Source: Acidobacteriota bacterium
GTDB lineage: Bacteria; Acidobacteriota; Polarisedimenticolia; Gp22-AA2
Length of the DNA: 44,905 nucleotides
Assembly (NCBI GenBank): GCA_018606725.1
Contig: JAGYID010000010.1
Span: 1-44,905 of the forward strand
Direction of reading: 5' to 3'
Shown here: piece by piece, positions 1 to 9,277 of the stretch
Layout of the letters: every line of letters begins with the position of its first letter
How positions within the stretch are numbered: position 1 is the stretch's first letter
Program-made: the position numbers and the translations under genes
Notes under the pieces: model-generated
Seen by the model: the letters and a program-made list of their open reading frames with translations, nothing else
Told to the model about the DNA's origin: nothing
The model's database searches: none

Positions 1-430
1 CGCCGAGATCGACGCTCCAGGCGGTGCGCCCGTCGGCCGCGTCGAGGCAGAACAGGGCGCCGCCGCGCGTCGCCACGTAGACCCGATCGTTGGCGGCCAG
101 CGCGCCGACGCCGATCTCGAGGCCCAGATCGACGCTCCAGACCGCCTGCCCGGTGGCCGGGTCGATTGCCGCGATTTCGCCGTCGGTGCTGGCCACCACG
201 ATGCGACCGGCCGCGGCGACCGGATCGCCCGCCAGCGCCGCCCGGAAGCCCGACCAGGCCCACGCTTTGACGAACGCCACCTGGTTCGGCTTCAGAGCGC
301 GGTCGAAGAGAGGATTCGCGTCGCCGAAGGGGCTGCGAAACACCGTGCGCTCGCGGCGCACCGCCCCCGCGGGGGCGGCAAGAAGCAGGGCACCCACCGC
401 GCCGAGCGCGGCGATTCGGAGAACTCGCAT
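1..430 (-). CDS. PQQ/BamB-like beta-propeller protein, N-terminal fragment
   Basis: The first about 143 residues of a minus-strand gene run off the left edge. A signal peptide is visible (MRVLRIAALGAVGALLLAAP, then AGA before the likely cut), with no lipobox cysteine, so export to the periplasm is likely but a BamB-type lipoprotein is not indicated. Two pyrroloquinoline-quinone type propeller blades follow, recognisable by IAAIDPATGQAVWSVDLG and LFCLDAADGRTAWSVDLG (roughly residues 85-143). The family forms WD40-like beta-propellers used as scaffolds or, with PQQ, as dehydrogenases; which applies cannot be told from this fragment. An in-frame ATG at 439 is an alternative start, but the -10 box at 443-438 overlaps it, favouring 430. 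It is divergent from hisS. Confidence 0.7.
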   Translation of the reverse strand, partial: MRVLRIAALGAVGALLLAAPAGAVRRERTVFRSPFGDANPLFDRALKPNQVAFVKAWAWSGFRAALAGDPVAAAGRIVVASTDGEIAAIDPATGQAVWSVDLGLEIGVGALAANDRVYVATRGGALFCLDAADGRTAWSVDLG

Positions 431-437
431 CGGCGGC

Positions 438-443
438 ATTATA
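438..443 (-). promoter_or_regulatory. -10 box TATAAT, likely leaderless start of the propeller gene
   Basis: A perfect TATAAT on the minus strand ends 7 bases before the ATG at 430. Transcription starting the usual 7 bases downstream would begin at about 431-430, giving a leaderless or nearly leaderless mRNA. No good -35 is seen at 16-19 bp. Confidence 0.5.
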
Positions 444-500
444 GACCGTCCTCCCGGCCCCGGCCGTCATGGCGGCGCGTCCCGGACCGGCTCGCAGATG

Positions 501-509
501 TGCTATTCT
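501..509 (+). promoter_or_regulatory. Extended -10 promoter for hisS-aspS
   Basis: TGCTATTCT is a TGn-TATTCT extended -10 lying 38 bases before the ATG at 547 and 53 before the ATG at 562. No convincing -35 box is seen, as is common for extended -10 promoters. The predicted start is near 516. Confidence 0.45.
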
Positions 510-561
510 GCACGCCTTTCGGCGGATCCGGCGCGCGCCGATCCGCATGGGAACCGCTGCC

Positions 562-1821
562 ATGATCGAGTCGGTCAAGGGCGCGCGCGACATCCTCCCG
601 GAGGAAATCGCGCGCTGGCATTTCGTCGAACGCACGGCGCACGAGCTGTTCGCGCGCTATGGCTTCCGCGAGATCCGCACGCCGATCTTCGAGCCCACCG
701 AACTGTTCGCGCGCGGCATCGGCGAAGGCTCGGACATCGTCGCCAAGGAGATGTATACGTTTCTGGACCGCAAGGGTCGGTCGCTGACGCTGCGGCCGGA
801 GAACACCGCCCCGGTGGCGCGTGCCTACATCCAGCACCAGCTGCACCGGCGGGGCGACATCGAGAAGCTGTACTACATCGGACCGATGTTCCGCTACGAG
901 CGGCCGCAGAAGGGTCGGATGCGGCAGTTTTCGCAGATCGGCGTGGAGGTCTTCGGCAGCGACCACCCGGCGGTGGACGCCGAGACGCTGGAGATGCTGG
1001 TCGCCTTTCTGTCCCGCCTCGGCATCGAGCCGGTGCGGCTGGTCCTCAACTCGGTCGGCGATCCGGTCTGCCGTCCCTCCTACCGCCAGGCGCTGGTCGA
1101 CTACCTGACCCCCCACCGCGGGCGGCTGTGCGAGGACTGCCGCCGGCGTCTCGAGGTGAATCCGCTGCGCTGCTTCGACTGCAAGGTCCCGGCCGACCGG
1201 GAGCTGATGGCCGGAGCGCCGTCGGTCGCCGATTTCCTGTGCTCCGAGTGCGCCGCGCACTTCGACAGCGTGCGCGCCTACCTCGATGCGTTCGGGGTCG
1301 CCTACGAACTCGACCCGCGGCTGGTGCGGGGGCTGGATTACTACCGGCGCACGACCTTCGAGGTGATAGCGCCGTCGCTCGGCGCCCAGAACGCCCTCCT
1401 CGGCGGCGGGCGTTACGACGGTCTGGTCGAGTCGCTCGGCGGCCCGGCGGCGCCCGGGTTCGGGTTCGCCGTCGGCGAGGACCGGCTGGTCCTGTCGCTT
1501 CCCGATGCCGCCGCCGCGGGCGACGAGCGCCCGGAGGTCGCCATCGTGGCCCTCGGCGAGCCGGCGATCGCGCCGGCGCTCGAGGCGGCCCGCCGCCTGC
1601 GCCGCGCCGGCCGCTCGGTGATCTTCGATCCCGTTCCTGACAAGAGCCTCAAGGCGCAGATGCGCCGGGCGCACGATCGGCAGGCCGCCTTCGTGCTGAT
1701 CCTCGGGGAGGAGGAGATCGCCCGCGGCGTGCTGACGCTCAAGAAGATGTCCGACGGCGTCCAGGCGACCGTCCCGCAGGCGGAGCTGCTGACCAAGCTG
1801 CAGGAGATGGCGCATGCCTGA
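562..1821 (+). CDS. hisS: Histidyl-tRNA synthetase
   Basis: Class II aminoacyl-tRNA synthetase that charges tRNA-His; 419 residues, the usual bacterial length. Visible signatures are the N-terminal [11 protein letters not shown], motif 2 around residues 109-130 ([15 protein letters not shown]), the HisA loop LVRGLDYY near 254-260 and the HisB/motif 3 region [11 protein letters not shown]. Cysteine pairs C190/C193 and C204/C207, plus C227/C230, lie in the insertion domain. The C-terminal part carries the anticodon-binding fold. The start at 562 gives the family-typical N-terminus [10 protein letters not shown]; an in-frame ATG at 547 would add five residues. The last eight bases overlap aspS, so the two are probably translationally coupled. 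Confidence 0.96.
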   Translation: MIESVKGARDILPEEIARWHFVERTAHELFARYGFREIRTPIFEPTELFARGIGEGSDIVAKEMYTFLDRKGRSLTLRPENTAPVARAYIQHQLHRRGDIEKLYYIGPMFRYERPQKGRMRQFSQIGVEVFGSDHPAVDAETLEMLVAFLSRLGIEPVRLVLNSVGDPVCRPSYRQALVDYLTPHRGRLCEDCRRRLEVNPLRCFDCKVPADRELMAGAPSVADFLCSECAAHFDSVRAYLDAFGVAYELDPRLVRGLDYYRRTTFEVIAPSLGAQNALLGGGRYDGLVESLGGPAAPGFGFAVGEDRLVLSLPDAAAAGDERPEVAIVALGEPAIAPALEAARRLRRAGRSVIFDPVPDKSLKAQMRRAHDRQAAFVLILGEEEIARGVLTLKKMSDGVQATVPQAELLTKLQEMAHA

Positions 1822-3613
1822 GGCGACGCCGCGCCGGACCCACACCTGCGGCGAGCTGCGCGGCGAGCACATCGGACGCGAAGTCGTCCTGCTCGGCTGG
1901 ATCGACAGCGTGCGGGACCACGGCGGCCTGCTGTTCGCCGACGTGCGCGACCGCTATGGCATCACCCAGGCGGTCTTCAACCCGGAGAGCGCCGCGCAGG
2001 CATGGGGCGTGGCCAAGACGCTCCGGCCGGAGTACGTCATCGCGGTGCGCGGCGAGGTCGTGCCGCGCGGTGGCGGGAACGTCAACCGCGATCTGCAGAC
2101 CGGCACGATCGAAATCCGCGCCAGCGCCGTGGAGGTCCTCAACACCAGCGAGCCGCTGCCGTTTCCGCTGGCCGACGACAGCACCACCGCCGAGGAGGTG
2201 CGACTCCGCTATCGCTACCTGGATCTGCGCCGTCCCCGGCTGCAGCGGATCCTCGAGACCCGCCACCGCGTCCTGATCGCGGTGCGGCGCTACCTCGACG
2301 CGCAGCGCTTCCTGGAGATCGAAACGCCGATCCTGAACCGCAGCACGCCGGAGGGTTCGCGCGAATACCTGGTGCCGTCCCGCGTCAACCCGGGGCGGTT
2401 CTACTCGCTGCCCCAATCGCCGCAGATCTTCAAGCAGCTGCTGATGGTGGCCGGATACGACCGCTACTTCCAGGTCGCCAAGTGCTTCCGCGACGAGGAC
2501 CTGCGCGCCGATCGGCAGCCGGAATTCACCCAGATCGACATCGAGATATCCTTCCCCGATCCGGAGCTGTTGTACGGCCTGATCGAGGGGATGATGGAGG
2601 AGATCTTCCGCGCCGCCGGCCTGTCGATCGCCGGGCCCTACCCGCGGCTGGCGTACCGGGAGGCCATGAGCCGCTTCGGCAGCGACAAGCCGGACACGCG
2701 CTTCGGTCTCGAGCTGGTCGATCTGACCCGCGCCCTGGCGGCCAGCCCGCTGCGGGTTTTCTCGGACGTGTCCCAGAAGGGCGGCTCGATCAAAGGTCTG
2801 GTGGTTCCGGGGGGCGGCGCCTGGTCGCGACAGCGGATCGACAACACGGTCGATGCCGCCAAGGCGCTCGGCTCCAAAGGGCTCATCTGGATTAAGTCGG
2901 CCGGGGGAGGGGTCCAATCGTCGGTGCTCAAGCACCTGACGGAGGAAGGCTGCCGCGCCGCCTTGAAGGAGGCGGGGGCCGGCCCGGACGACCTGCTGCT
3001 GATCGTCGCCGATCGATTCAAGACCGCCTGCACCATCCTCGGCGGTCTGCGCCTGCAGATCGGCCGGGCGGAGAGGTTGATCGACGAGGGCAAGTTCCAC
3101 CTGCTGTGGATCGACCAGTTCCCTCTGTTCGAGCACAGCGACGAGGAGGGGCGGCTGGTCTCCTGCCATCACCCGTTCACGGCGCCGCGGCCGGAGGATC
3201 TCCCGCTCCTCGACGAGCGGCCCGAGGAGGTCCGCGCGCTGGCCTACGACCTGGTGCTCAACGGCAACGAGGTCGGCGGCGGCAGCATCCGGATCCATCG
3301 CAGCGACCTTCAGGCGAGGGTGTTCCGGAGTCTCGGCATCTCGGCGGAGGAGGCCGAGGCCAAGTTCGGCTTCCTGCTGTCCGCCCTCCGGATGGGCGCC
3401 CCGCCGCACGGCGGCATCGCCCTCGGCGTCGACCGGCTGGTGGCGATCCTGACCGGCTCAGCCTCGATCCGCGATGTCATCGCCTTTCCGAAGACAGCGA
3501 GCGCGGTCGACTTGATGACCGGCGCCCCCGCCGCCGTGACCGAGCGGCAGCTCAAGGACCTCAGTATCCGGGTCGAACCGCCCCCCGACAAACCATCCGC
3601 GCCGGACAGGTAA
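1814..3613 (+). CDS. aspS: Aspartyl-tRNA synthetase, probably non-discriminating (Asp/Asn)
   Basis: Class IIb synthetase of 599 residues, bacterial type. It has an N-terminal OB-fold anticodon domain (about 1-110), the catalytic core with [13 protein letters not shown] and [18 protein letters not shown], the bacterial GAD insertion, and motif 3 [10 protein letters not shown]. The position equivalent to E. coli Leu30 is His36 (in RDHGG). The loop equivalent to the discriminating enzyme's Lys is Gly88 (in RGGGNVNRD). In Pseudomonas-type enzymes, His and Gly at these places go with charging both tRNA-Asp and tRNA-Asn, followed by amidation by GatCAB. That specificity is inference. The start overlaps the hisS stop by eight bases. 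Confidence 0.96.
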   Translation: MPEATPRRTHTCGELRGEHIGREVVLLGWIDSVRDHGGLLFADVRDRYGITQAVFNPESAAQAWGVAKTLRPEYVIAVRGEVVPRGGGNVNRDLQTGTIEIRASAVEVLNTSEPLPFPLADDSTTAEEVRLRYRYLDLRRPRLQRILETRHRVLIAVRRYLDAQRFLEIETPILNRSTPEGSREYLVPSRVNPGRFYSLPQSPQIFKQLLMVAGYDRYFQVAKCFRDEDLRADRQPEFTQIDIEISFPDPELLYGLIEGMMEEIFRAAGLSIAGPYPRLAYREAMSRFGSDKPDTRFGLELVDLTRALAASPLRVFSDVSQKGGSIKGLVVPGGGAWSRQRIDNTVDAAKALGSKGLIWIKSAGGGVQSSVLKHLTEEGCRAALKEAGAGPDDLLLIVADRFKTACTILGGLRLQIGRAERLIDEGKFHLLWIDQFPLFEHSDEEGRLVSCHHPFTAPRPEDLPLLDERPEEVRALAYDLVLNGNEVGGGSIRIHRSDLQARVFRSLGISAEEAEAKFGFLLSALRMGAPPHGGIALGVDRLVAILTGSASIRDVIAFPKTASAVDLMTGAPAAVTERQLKDLSIRVEPPPDKPSAPDR

Positions 3614-3661
3614 GTTATTGGATCCTCAATACTTATAGAGATGTCCTCGGCTCGCTCCGCA

Positions 3662-3690
3662 TTGACAAGGGGTGGGCCGGGTGTTAAGTT
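3662..3690 (+). promoter_or_regulatory. Sigma-70 type promoter for the phoH run
   Basis: TTGACA (3662-3667), a 17-bp spacer and TAAGTT (3685-3690) lie in the 124-base gap between aspS and phoH. The predicted start near 3697 leaves a leader of about 40 bases. The gap is locally AT-richer than its surroundings and otherwise shows no gene or terminator. Confidence 0.6.
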
Positions 3691-3737
3691 ACCGGCGTGC
3701 AGTCACCTTCCTGAAGCCGGGAGGAACAGCCGATCGA

Positions 3738-4820
3738 ATGCGGAAACTGGCCGTTCCAGAAACCATCCTGATCGACATTTTCGGACAGCACGACGAGAAC
3801 TTGAGGGCGATCGAGCGGGACCTCGGGGTCAGGGTCTCGGCTCGCGGCACGGACGTGACGCTGCAGGGAGACCCGGACAAGGAAGCGCTCGCCGCCGGTC
3901 TGGTCGAGCAGCTCGTCGGCGTCGTCCAGAACGGCTATACGCTCAAGCGGGGTGACGTCGAGATCGCCGCGCGGCTGCTGCGCGACAACCGCTCCGCCAC
4001 CCTCCACGACTTCTTCACCGCCGGACGGCTGCGCGCCACCAGCAACCGCTACGTCACGCCGAAGAGCTTGAACCAGCGGGTCTACCTCGACGCCGTGCGC
4101 GATCATGACCTGGTGTTCGCGATCGGGCCGGCCGGAACCGGGAAGACCTTCCTGGCGGTCGCCGCGGCGGTGGCCCACCTGAGCGAAAAGAAAGTCGAGC
4201 GCATCATCCTGTGCCGGCCGGCCGTGGAGGCGGGGGAGAAACTCGGGTTCCTGCCGGGTGACATGGCGGAGAAGGTCGATCCTTACTTCCGGCCGCTGTA
4301 CGACGCGCTCTATCAGCTCGTCGACCGCGAAAAGGCGAACGCCCAGATGGAGAAGGGGACCATTGAGATCGCGCCCCTGGCATTCATGCGCGGCCGCACC
4401 CTCAACCACTCGTTCGTCATCCTGGATGAGGCCCAGAACACGACCTCGGAGCAGATGAAGATGTGCCTGACCCGACTCGGGAACGGCTCCAAGGCGGTGA
4501 TCACCGGCGACGTGACGCAGGTCGACCTGCCCCCCGGCCGCACCTCCGGCTTGATCGAGGCCCAGACGGTCATGGCCGGCGTGCCCGGGCTGCGTTTCGT
4601 GTACTTCGACGAGTCGGATGTCGTGCGCCACCCGCTGGTGCAGAACATCATCAAGGCCTACGAAGCCTACCGCAACGGCAATGGTGCAGCGGCAGGCGCG
4701 AAGCCGGCGGCGAACGCGGCACCTGCGAAACCGACGGCGAAAGTGGCGGCCCCGGCCCGGCCGCGCCGCCGCGCCGGCCGGAAGAGCCGCCCCGCCCCGG
4801 ATGCCCCGGGGCGCCGCTGA
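3738..4820 (+). CDS. phoH: PhoH/YbeZ family P-loop ATPase
   Basis: A 360-residue protein with Walker A GPAGTGKT at 130-137 and Walker B VILDEAQN at about 227-234, typical of the PhoH family (predicted ATPase/RNA helicase linked to YbeY and rRNA maturation). An N-terminal domain of about 100 residues precedes the ATPase core. The last 40 residues are a low-complexity Ala/Pro/Lys/Arg tail, possibly nucleic-acid binding. The ATG at 3738 is preferred because it follows the promoter and GGGAGGA at 3719-3725. An upstream in-frame GTG at 3672 lies inside the promoter and is rejected. The next genes, an HD phosphohydrolase and ybeY, are classic neighbours. Confidence 0.92.
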   Translation: MRKLAVPETILIDIFGQHDENLRAIERDLGVRVSARGTDVTLQGDPDKEALAAGLVEQLVGVVQNGYTLKRGDVEIAARLLRDNRSATLHDFFTAGRLRATSNRYVTPKSLNQRVYLDAVRDHDLVFAIGPAGTGKTFLAVAAAVAHLSEKKVERIILCRPAVEAGEKLGFLPGDMAEKVDPYFRPLYDALYQLVDREKANAQMEKGTIEIAPLAFMRGRTLNHSFVILDEAQNTTSEQMKMCLTRLGNGSKAVITGDVTQVDLPPGRTSGLIEAQTVMAGVPGLRFVYFDESDVVRHPLVQNIIKAYEAYRNGNGAAAGAKPAANAAPAKPTAKVAAPARPRRRAGRKSRPAPDAPGRR

Positions 4821-4830
4821 GGGGCGGGCC

Positions 4831-6417
4831 GTGACAGTCGAAGCGTCGCGGCGCCGTCATTCAGGCACGCGTTTCCCCCGCCACCCGCTGCTGCTCTGGA
4901 AGATCCGGCTCGCCGACGCCCTCGATCGACTGTACGACTCGAAACTGCTGTGGAGCGCCGTCTTTCTGTCGGCTCTCGCCCCCCTGATGATCGGGCGCGG
5001 CTGGGGCCCCGATCTGCCGGTGCCTGGGGCGGTCGCCGATCTGCTGTTCCTCGCCCTCATGCTGTTCTTCATCGCCCGGTACGTGTTCTTCTACCAGCGG
5101 GCGAACCGGAATGAGCGGCAGCTGTTCGCGCTCATGATCGTGGCGCTGGTCCTGTCGCTGGCGGTGGACCGCGGCGCGCTGTGGCTGCTCGACTCGGTCG
5201 TACAGGGTCTGCCCGGCGGCGGCGATCCGATCGCCGCCCGCACCCTGGTGCCGGTGGCGACCGGCGCGATGCTGGTGACGCTCCTCGCCAACCCGCGGGT
5301 CGGCATGGCGTACGCGCTCTTCTACGTGCCCCTGTTCGGGATGATGGTCGAGTGGGACCTGCGCTTCACGCTGTTCTGCCTGTTCAGCAATCTGGCGGGA
5401 ATCTTCGGAGTCGCCACCTACCGCCGGCGGTCGGCGCCGGTGAAGGCGGGGCTGGTCCTCGGCGCGGTGAACGCCGTGGCGGTGGTGGCGCTGCAGGGGC
5501 TGCCGGGCCCGCCGCCGGTGTCGCTCCTGACCTCGATGGGCTGGGGCTTCGCGGGCGGCATCGCGGTGGCGGTCCTGGTCTCCTTCCTGCTGCCGGTCAT
5601 GGAGGCGGCGTTCAACATCGTGACCGACGTGCGCCTGCTGGAATTGTCGAACCTCGACAACCCGCTGCTGCGGCGTCTCGCGCTGGAAGCGCCCGGCTCG
5701 TACAATCACAGCGTCATCGTCGGCACGCTCGCCGAGGCGGCGGCCGAGGCGATCGGCGCCAACGCGCTGTTCTGCCGGGTAGCCGCCTACTACCACGACG
5801 TCGGCAAGATGCTGAAGCCCGACTACTTCATCGAGAACCAGCGACGCGGTGACAACCGGCACGACCGCCTCAGCCCGCACCTGTCGGCCCTGGTGATTGC
5901 CAGCCACGTCAAGGAGGGATATGAGCTCGCCAGGAGCTACGGCCTGCCGCGCCAGGTGCTGGACATCATCCCGCAGCACCACGGCACCAGGAAGATCAAC
6001 TTCTTCTACCAGAAGGCGCGCCGCGCGCAGGGCGGCCGGGATAGCGTCGAGATCCGGGAGTCCGACTTCCGCTATCCAGGGCCGAAGCCGCAGACCCGGG
6101 AGGCGGTCATCTTCATGCTGGCCGACTCGATCGAGGCGGCGGCCCGCACGCTCGAGGACCCGTCGCCGGCGCGCTTCAAGGGGCTCATCCGCCGCGTCGC
6201 CTCCGACGTGATGCTCGACGCCCAGCTCGACGAGAGCGACATGACCTTCGCCGAGCTGGAGAAGGTATGCGCCTCCTTCCTGCACACGCTCGGGAGCATC
6301 TATCATCACCGCATCGACTATCCCGGCTTCGATTTCGAGAAGGTGCCCGAGCGGGCGTTCCGTGCCAGCCGCACGCATGATGAGCCGCCGGACCTGAACG
6401 CGCGATGGGGACGATAG
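4831..6417 (+). CDS. pgpH: 7TM-HD phosphohydrolase (PgpH-like), lacking the extracellular domain
   Basis: Membrane protein of 528 residues with a cytosolic HD domain. PgpH-type members hydrolyse cyclic di-AMP. Hydrophobic segments lie at about 39-55, 66-88, 98-120, 137-152, 157-173, 178-197, 205-222 and 235-258. The HD domain follows: SYNHS (H293), YHDVGK (H322-D323), then H345/H350 and the PQHHGT region near 381. Full-length PgpH is about 700 residues and carries a large extracellular domain between its first two membrane segments; here only about ten residues separate them. Start GTG 4831 sits just after phoH behind GAGGGG; its end overlaps ybeY by 13 bases. Substrate is inferred from family only. 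Confidence 0.85.
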   Translation: MTVEASRRRHSGTRFPRHPLLLWKIRLADALDRLYDSKLLWSAVFLSALAPLMIGRGWGPDLPVPGAVADLLFLALMLFFIARYVFFYQRANRNERQLFALMIVALVLSLAVDRGALWLLDSVVQGLPGGGDPIAARTLVPVATGAMLVTLLANPRVGMAYALFYVPLFGMMVEWDLRFTLFCLFSNLAGIFGVATYRRRSAPVKAGLVLGAVNAVAVVALQGLPGPPPVSLLTSMGWGFAGGIAVAVLVSFLLPVMEAAFNIVTDVRLLELSNLDNPLLRRLALEAPGSYNHSVIVGTLAEAAAEAIGANALFCRVAAYYHDVGKMLKPDYFIENQRRGDNRHDRLSPHLSALVIASHVKEGYELARSYGLPRQVLDIIPQHHGTRKINFFYQKARRAQGGRDSVEIRESDFRYPGPKPQTREAVIFMLADSIEAAARTLEDPSPARFKGLIRRVASDVMLDAQLDESDMTFAELEKVCASFLHTLGSIYHHRIDYPGFDFEKVPERAFRASRTHDEPPDLNARWGR

Positions 6418-6914
6418 AGGTCCTCGTCCGCCACCCCGCCGGCCGGCTGCACGCGGCGCGCTGCGCCGCGCTACTGGCCCGGCTGCGACACGTCCTGCGC
6501 CGTCCCCGCCACGGCGTCGTGCTGCTGCTGGCGCCGGACGCCGTCGTCCGGCGCCTGAACCGCGCGCATCGCGGCATCGATCGGGTGACCGACGTGCTGT
6601 CGTTCCCCGCCGCAGGCGATCTGGAGCCGGGATCCCGGCACCTGGGCGAGATCGCCATCGCGGTGCCGCGGGCCGCCCGGCAGGCACGCCGCGCCGGCTG
6701 GCCGGCGCGAGCCGAGATGTCGCTCCTGGTGGTGCATGGATTCCTGCACCTGCTGGGGTACGATCACGAGACGGACGACGGCACCATGCGCCGGCTCGAG
6801 GCGCGGCTGCTGCGGCGGACGGCGGGCGTGGCTCTGGCGCGCCGCCGCCTTCCCTGGGGGGAGGCGGGGCCGGTGCGGCGGGCGCGTCGCGGCCGCCGGG
6901 AGGGAAGGGCATGA
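6405..6914 (+). CDS. ybeY: Endoribonuclease YbeY
   Basis: A 169-residue metal-dependent RNase of 16S rRNA 3'-end maturation and ribosome quality control. The zinc motif is complete: H111-GFLH115-LLGYDH121, preceded by the family segment TDVLSFPA (62-69) and HLGEIAIA. The C-terminus has an Arg-rich tail of about 30 residues beyond the usual end. It overlaps the previous gene by 13 bases and era by four (ATGA), so coupled translation within a ribosome-maturation operon is likely. Confidence 0.92.
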   Translation: MGTIEVLVRHPAGRLHAARCAALLARLRHVLRRPRHGVVLLLAPDAVVRRLNRAHRGIDRVTDVLSFPAAGDLEPGSRHLGEIAIAVPRAARQARRAGWPARAEMSLLVVHGFLHLLGYDHETDDGTMRRLEARLLRRTAGVALARRRLPWGEAGPVRRARRGRREGRA

Positions 6915-7834
6915 GCGAGGTTCCGCAGCCGCCGGAGATCCCGGAAGATTTCCGGTGCGGCTTCGTGGCCCTGGTCGGGCGGGCCAACGTCGGCAAGTCG
7001 ACGTTGATGAACCAGCTGATCGGCACCAAGGTGTCGATCGTCTCGGACGTCCCGCAGACGACCCGCTTCCCGATCCGCGGCATCCTGCATCGCGACCGGC
7101 GCCAGGTGGTGTTCATCGACACGCCCGGGGTGCACAAGCCGCGCTACCGCATGAATCAGGAGATGGTCCGCCTGACGACGCGCCTGCTGCGGGAGGTCGA
7201 TCTGGTCGTTGCGCTGGCGGATGCCTCGGAGGGGTTCGGACCGGGGGACCGCTTCGTGTTCGACCTGCTGCGCGATGCCGGCTCGCGCACCCTGCTGGTC
7301 CTCAACAAGGTCGACCTGATGCGGCGCGAGACGCTCCTGCCGCTGATCGACGAGGCCGCGAAGACCGGGCTGTTTCAGGAGATCGTGCCGTTGTCGGCGC
7401 TCTCCGGGGAGAACTGCGAGCGCCTGGAGGCCGTTCTCCTGGAGCGCATCCCCGCGGGTCCGCCGCATTTCCCGCCCGACATGCTGACCGACCTGCCGCA
7501 GCGTCTGGCGATCGCCGAGATCATCCGCGAGCAGGTCCTCAAGGCGACGCGCCAGGAGGTGCCGCACGCCACCGCGGTGATGGTCGAGCGGCTGACGACC
7601 GACGAGTCCGGGCTCACCAGGATCGACGCGGTCATCTATGCCGACAAGGATTCCCAGAAGGGGATCCTCATCGGCGCCGGCGGCCGGATGATGAAGACGA
7701 TTGGCACCGCCGCCCGCCACGCCCTGGAGGCCCATCTGGGCACGAAGGTCTACCTCGCCCTCTGGGTCAAGGTCAGGGAGGGGTGGCGCGACGACGCGGA
7801 GATCCTGCGCCTGCTCGGTCTGCCGATCGGCTGA
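6911..7834 (+). CDS. era: GTPase Era
   Basis: Ribosome-assembly GTPase that binds the 3' end of 16S rRNA; 307 residues. G1 GRANVGKS is at 23-30, G2 in DVPQTTR (46-52), G3 DTPGVHKP at 70-77, G4 NKVD at 132-135 and G5 SALSGEN at 162-168. A C-terminal KH domain is marked by GILIGAGGRMMKTIG. The start overlaps the ybeY stop. ybeY and era act on the same rRNA end, in keeping with their coupling. Confidence 0.96.
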   Translation: MSEVPQPPEIPEDFRCGFVALVGRANVGKSTLMNQLIGTKVSIVSDVPQTTRFPIRGILHRDRRQVVFIDTPGVHKPRYRMNQEMVRLTTRLLREVDLVVALADASEGFGPGDRFVFDLLRDAGSRTLLVLNKVDLMRRETLLPLIDEAAKTGLFQEIVPLSALSGENCERLEAVLLERIPAGPPHFPPDMLTDLPQRLAIAEIIREQVLKATRQEVPHATAVMVERLTTDESGLTRIDAVIYADKDSQKGILIGAGGRMMKTIGTAARHALEAHLGTKVYLALWVKVREGWRDDAEILRLLGLPIG

Positions 7835-7876
7835 CGGCACTGGACCGACGCCCACTCAGTTTCCGCGCGCTTGCAG

Positions 7877-7882
7877 TAGAAT
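7877..7882 (+). promoter_or_regulatory. Possible -10 box for mgtE
   Basis: TAGAAT lies 24 bases before the mgtE ATG in the 72-base era-mgtE gap. No good -35 is seen. The gap is too short for a magnesium riboswitch. Confidence 0.3.
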
Positions 7883-7906
7883 GACGGCCTTTCCGGGGCC
7901 GCCCGC

Positions 7907-9262
7907 ATGAAAGACGTCACCATCCTCGTCGAATCGGTCAAGAAGCTCCTGCGCCGGGGCGCCACCGCCCCGCTCGTCAACATGCTGCAGCGGGCCCGGG
8001 CCGCCGATCTGGCCGAGGCGTTCGTCGCCCTGGGCGAGGACGAGCGCGCCGCGGCCTTCCGGCTGCTGGCCGGCAGCGCCATCGGGCAGGCAGCCGCCCT
8101 GCTCACCACCACCCATCCGGCGCATCGGGCCGACCTGATCCGCGGCCTGCCCCCGGAGGGGCTGGCGCACGTCCTGCAGCGGCTGTCCGACGACGACGCC
8201 GCCGAGATCCTGTCGGTCTGCCCGGATGAGGACCGCGAGGTGGTGCTCGGGCTGATGCAGAAGGAGGCCTCCGAGGAGGTCCAGGATCTCCTGACCTACG
8301 AGGAGGACACGGCGGGCCGCATCATGACCAGCCGCTTCCTGGCGTTGCCGGAAGAAACCACGGTCCAGGAGGGAATCGCGGCAGTCCAGAAGGCCCAGGA
8401 GGCGGAGATCGTCTTCTATGTCTACGTGGTCGAGCCGCACGGCCGCCTGCAGGGCGTGCTGTCGCTGCGGCAGCTCCTGTCGGTGCCCCCCTCGACCCGG
8501 CTGCGCGAGGTGATGACCACCGACGTGATCTCGGTGCGCCCGGAGACGGATCAGGAGGAGGTCGCCCGGGTCGTCTCGCAATACGATCTCCTGGCGGTGC
8601 CGGTCGTGGACGCCGAGAACTCCCTGGTCGGCATCGTGACCGTGGACGACGTCGTCGACGTCATGCGCGAGGAGGCGACCGAGGACTTCTACAAGCTGGC
8701 CGGGACCTCCGACGAGGAACGGCTCATGAAGTCCACGCTGCGGGCCGCCCAGGTCCGCCTGCCATGGCTGTTCGCCGCCTTCGTCGGCGGCCTGCTCGGC
8801 GCGCTGATCATCAAGGCCTACGCGCCACTCCTCAGCCGGGCCGTCAACCTGGCCTGCTTCATCCCCGTCGTCCTCGGCATGGGCGGCAACATCGGCACGC
8901 AGGCGGCGACCATCATGGTGCGCGGGCTGTCCACCGGCCGGATCAAGTTGCGCGAAGTCGGTTGGGCCATTTTCAAGGAGATCCGCATCGCCCTCCTGCT
9001 CGGCTTCATCTACGGCGCGCTGCTCGGCATCGCGGCGGCGCTCTTGGTCGGGCTGCGGCCGGCGGCGGGGCTGGTGGTCGGCATGTCGCTCTGGCTGTCG
9101 ATGGGTCTGGCGGCGATCGTCGGCTCGGTCCTGCCGATGGTCCTCAAGACGCTGCACATCGACCCGGCGGTGGCGACCAGCCCGTTCGTGACCACCGCGG
9201 TCGACCTGCTGGGTCTCCTGGTCTTCTTCGGCCTCGCCGGGCCGCACCTGGTGGAGGGATGA
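7907..9262 (+). CDS. mgtE: Magnesium transporter MgtE
   Basis: Dimeric Mg2+ channel of 451 residues, the normal length. An N-terminal superhelical MgtE_N domain occupies about 1-130. Two CBS domains follow to about residue 260; they gate the pore by sensing cytosolic Mg2+. Five membrane helices fill 280-451, with the family signature GMGGNIGTQA near 325. It sits between era and reco, where other genomes often have recO directly or dgkA/cdd, so it looks like an insertion into a conserved order. A weak -10 upstream could give separate expression. Confidence 0.93.
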   Translation: MKDVTILVESVKKLLRRGATAPLVNMLQRARAADLAEAFVALGEDERAAAFRLLAGSAIGQAAALLTTTHPAHRADLIRGLPPEGLAHVLQRLSDDDAAEILSVCPDEDREVVLGLMQKEASEEVQDLLTYEEDTAGRIMTSRFLALPEETTVQEGIAAVQKAQEAEIVFYVYVVEPHGRLQGVLSLRQLLSVPPSTRLREVMTTDVISVRPETDQEEVARVVSQYDLLAVPVVDAENSLVGIVTVDDVVDVMREEATEDFYKLAGTSDEERLMKSTLRAAQVRLPWLFAAFVGGLLGALIIKAYAPLLSRAVNLACFIPVVLGMGGNIGTQAATIMVRGLSTGRIKLREVGWAIFKEIRIALLLGFIYGALLGIAAALLVGLRPAAGLVVGMSLWLSMGLAAIVGSVLPMVLKTLHIDPAVATSPFVTTAVDLLGLLVFFGLAGPHLVEG

Positions 9263-9277
9263 AGGGAGGTGCCGGCC

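Noticed and set aside
90-1640. 516-codon plus-strand frame over the propeller gene and hisS
   Set aside because: It crosses a divergent promoter region and overlaps hisS in another frame; no recognisable motif.
3614-3661. AT-rich stretch after aspS as a terminator
   Set aside because: It has only a weak imperfect palindrome around GGATCC and no GC stem followed by T residues.
7835-7906. Magnesium riboswitch before mgtE
   Set aside because: The gap is only 72 bases and no conserved aptamer pattern is seen.
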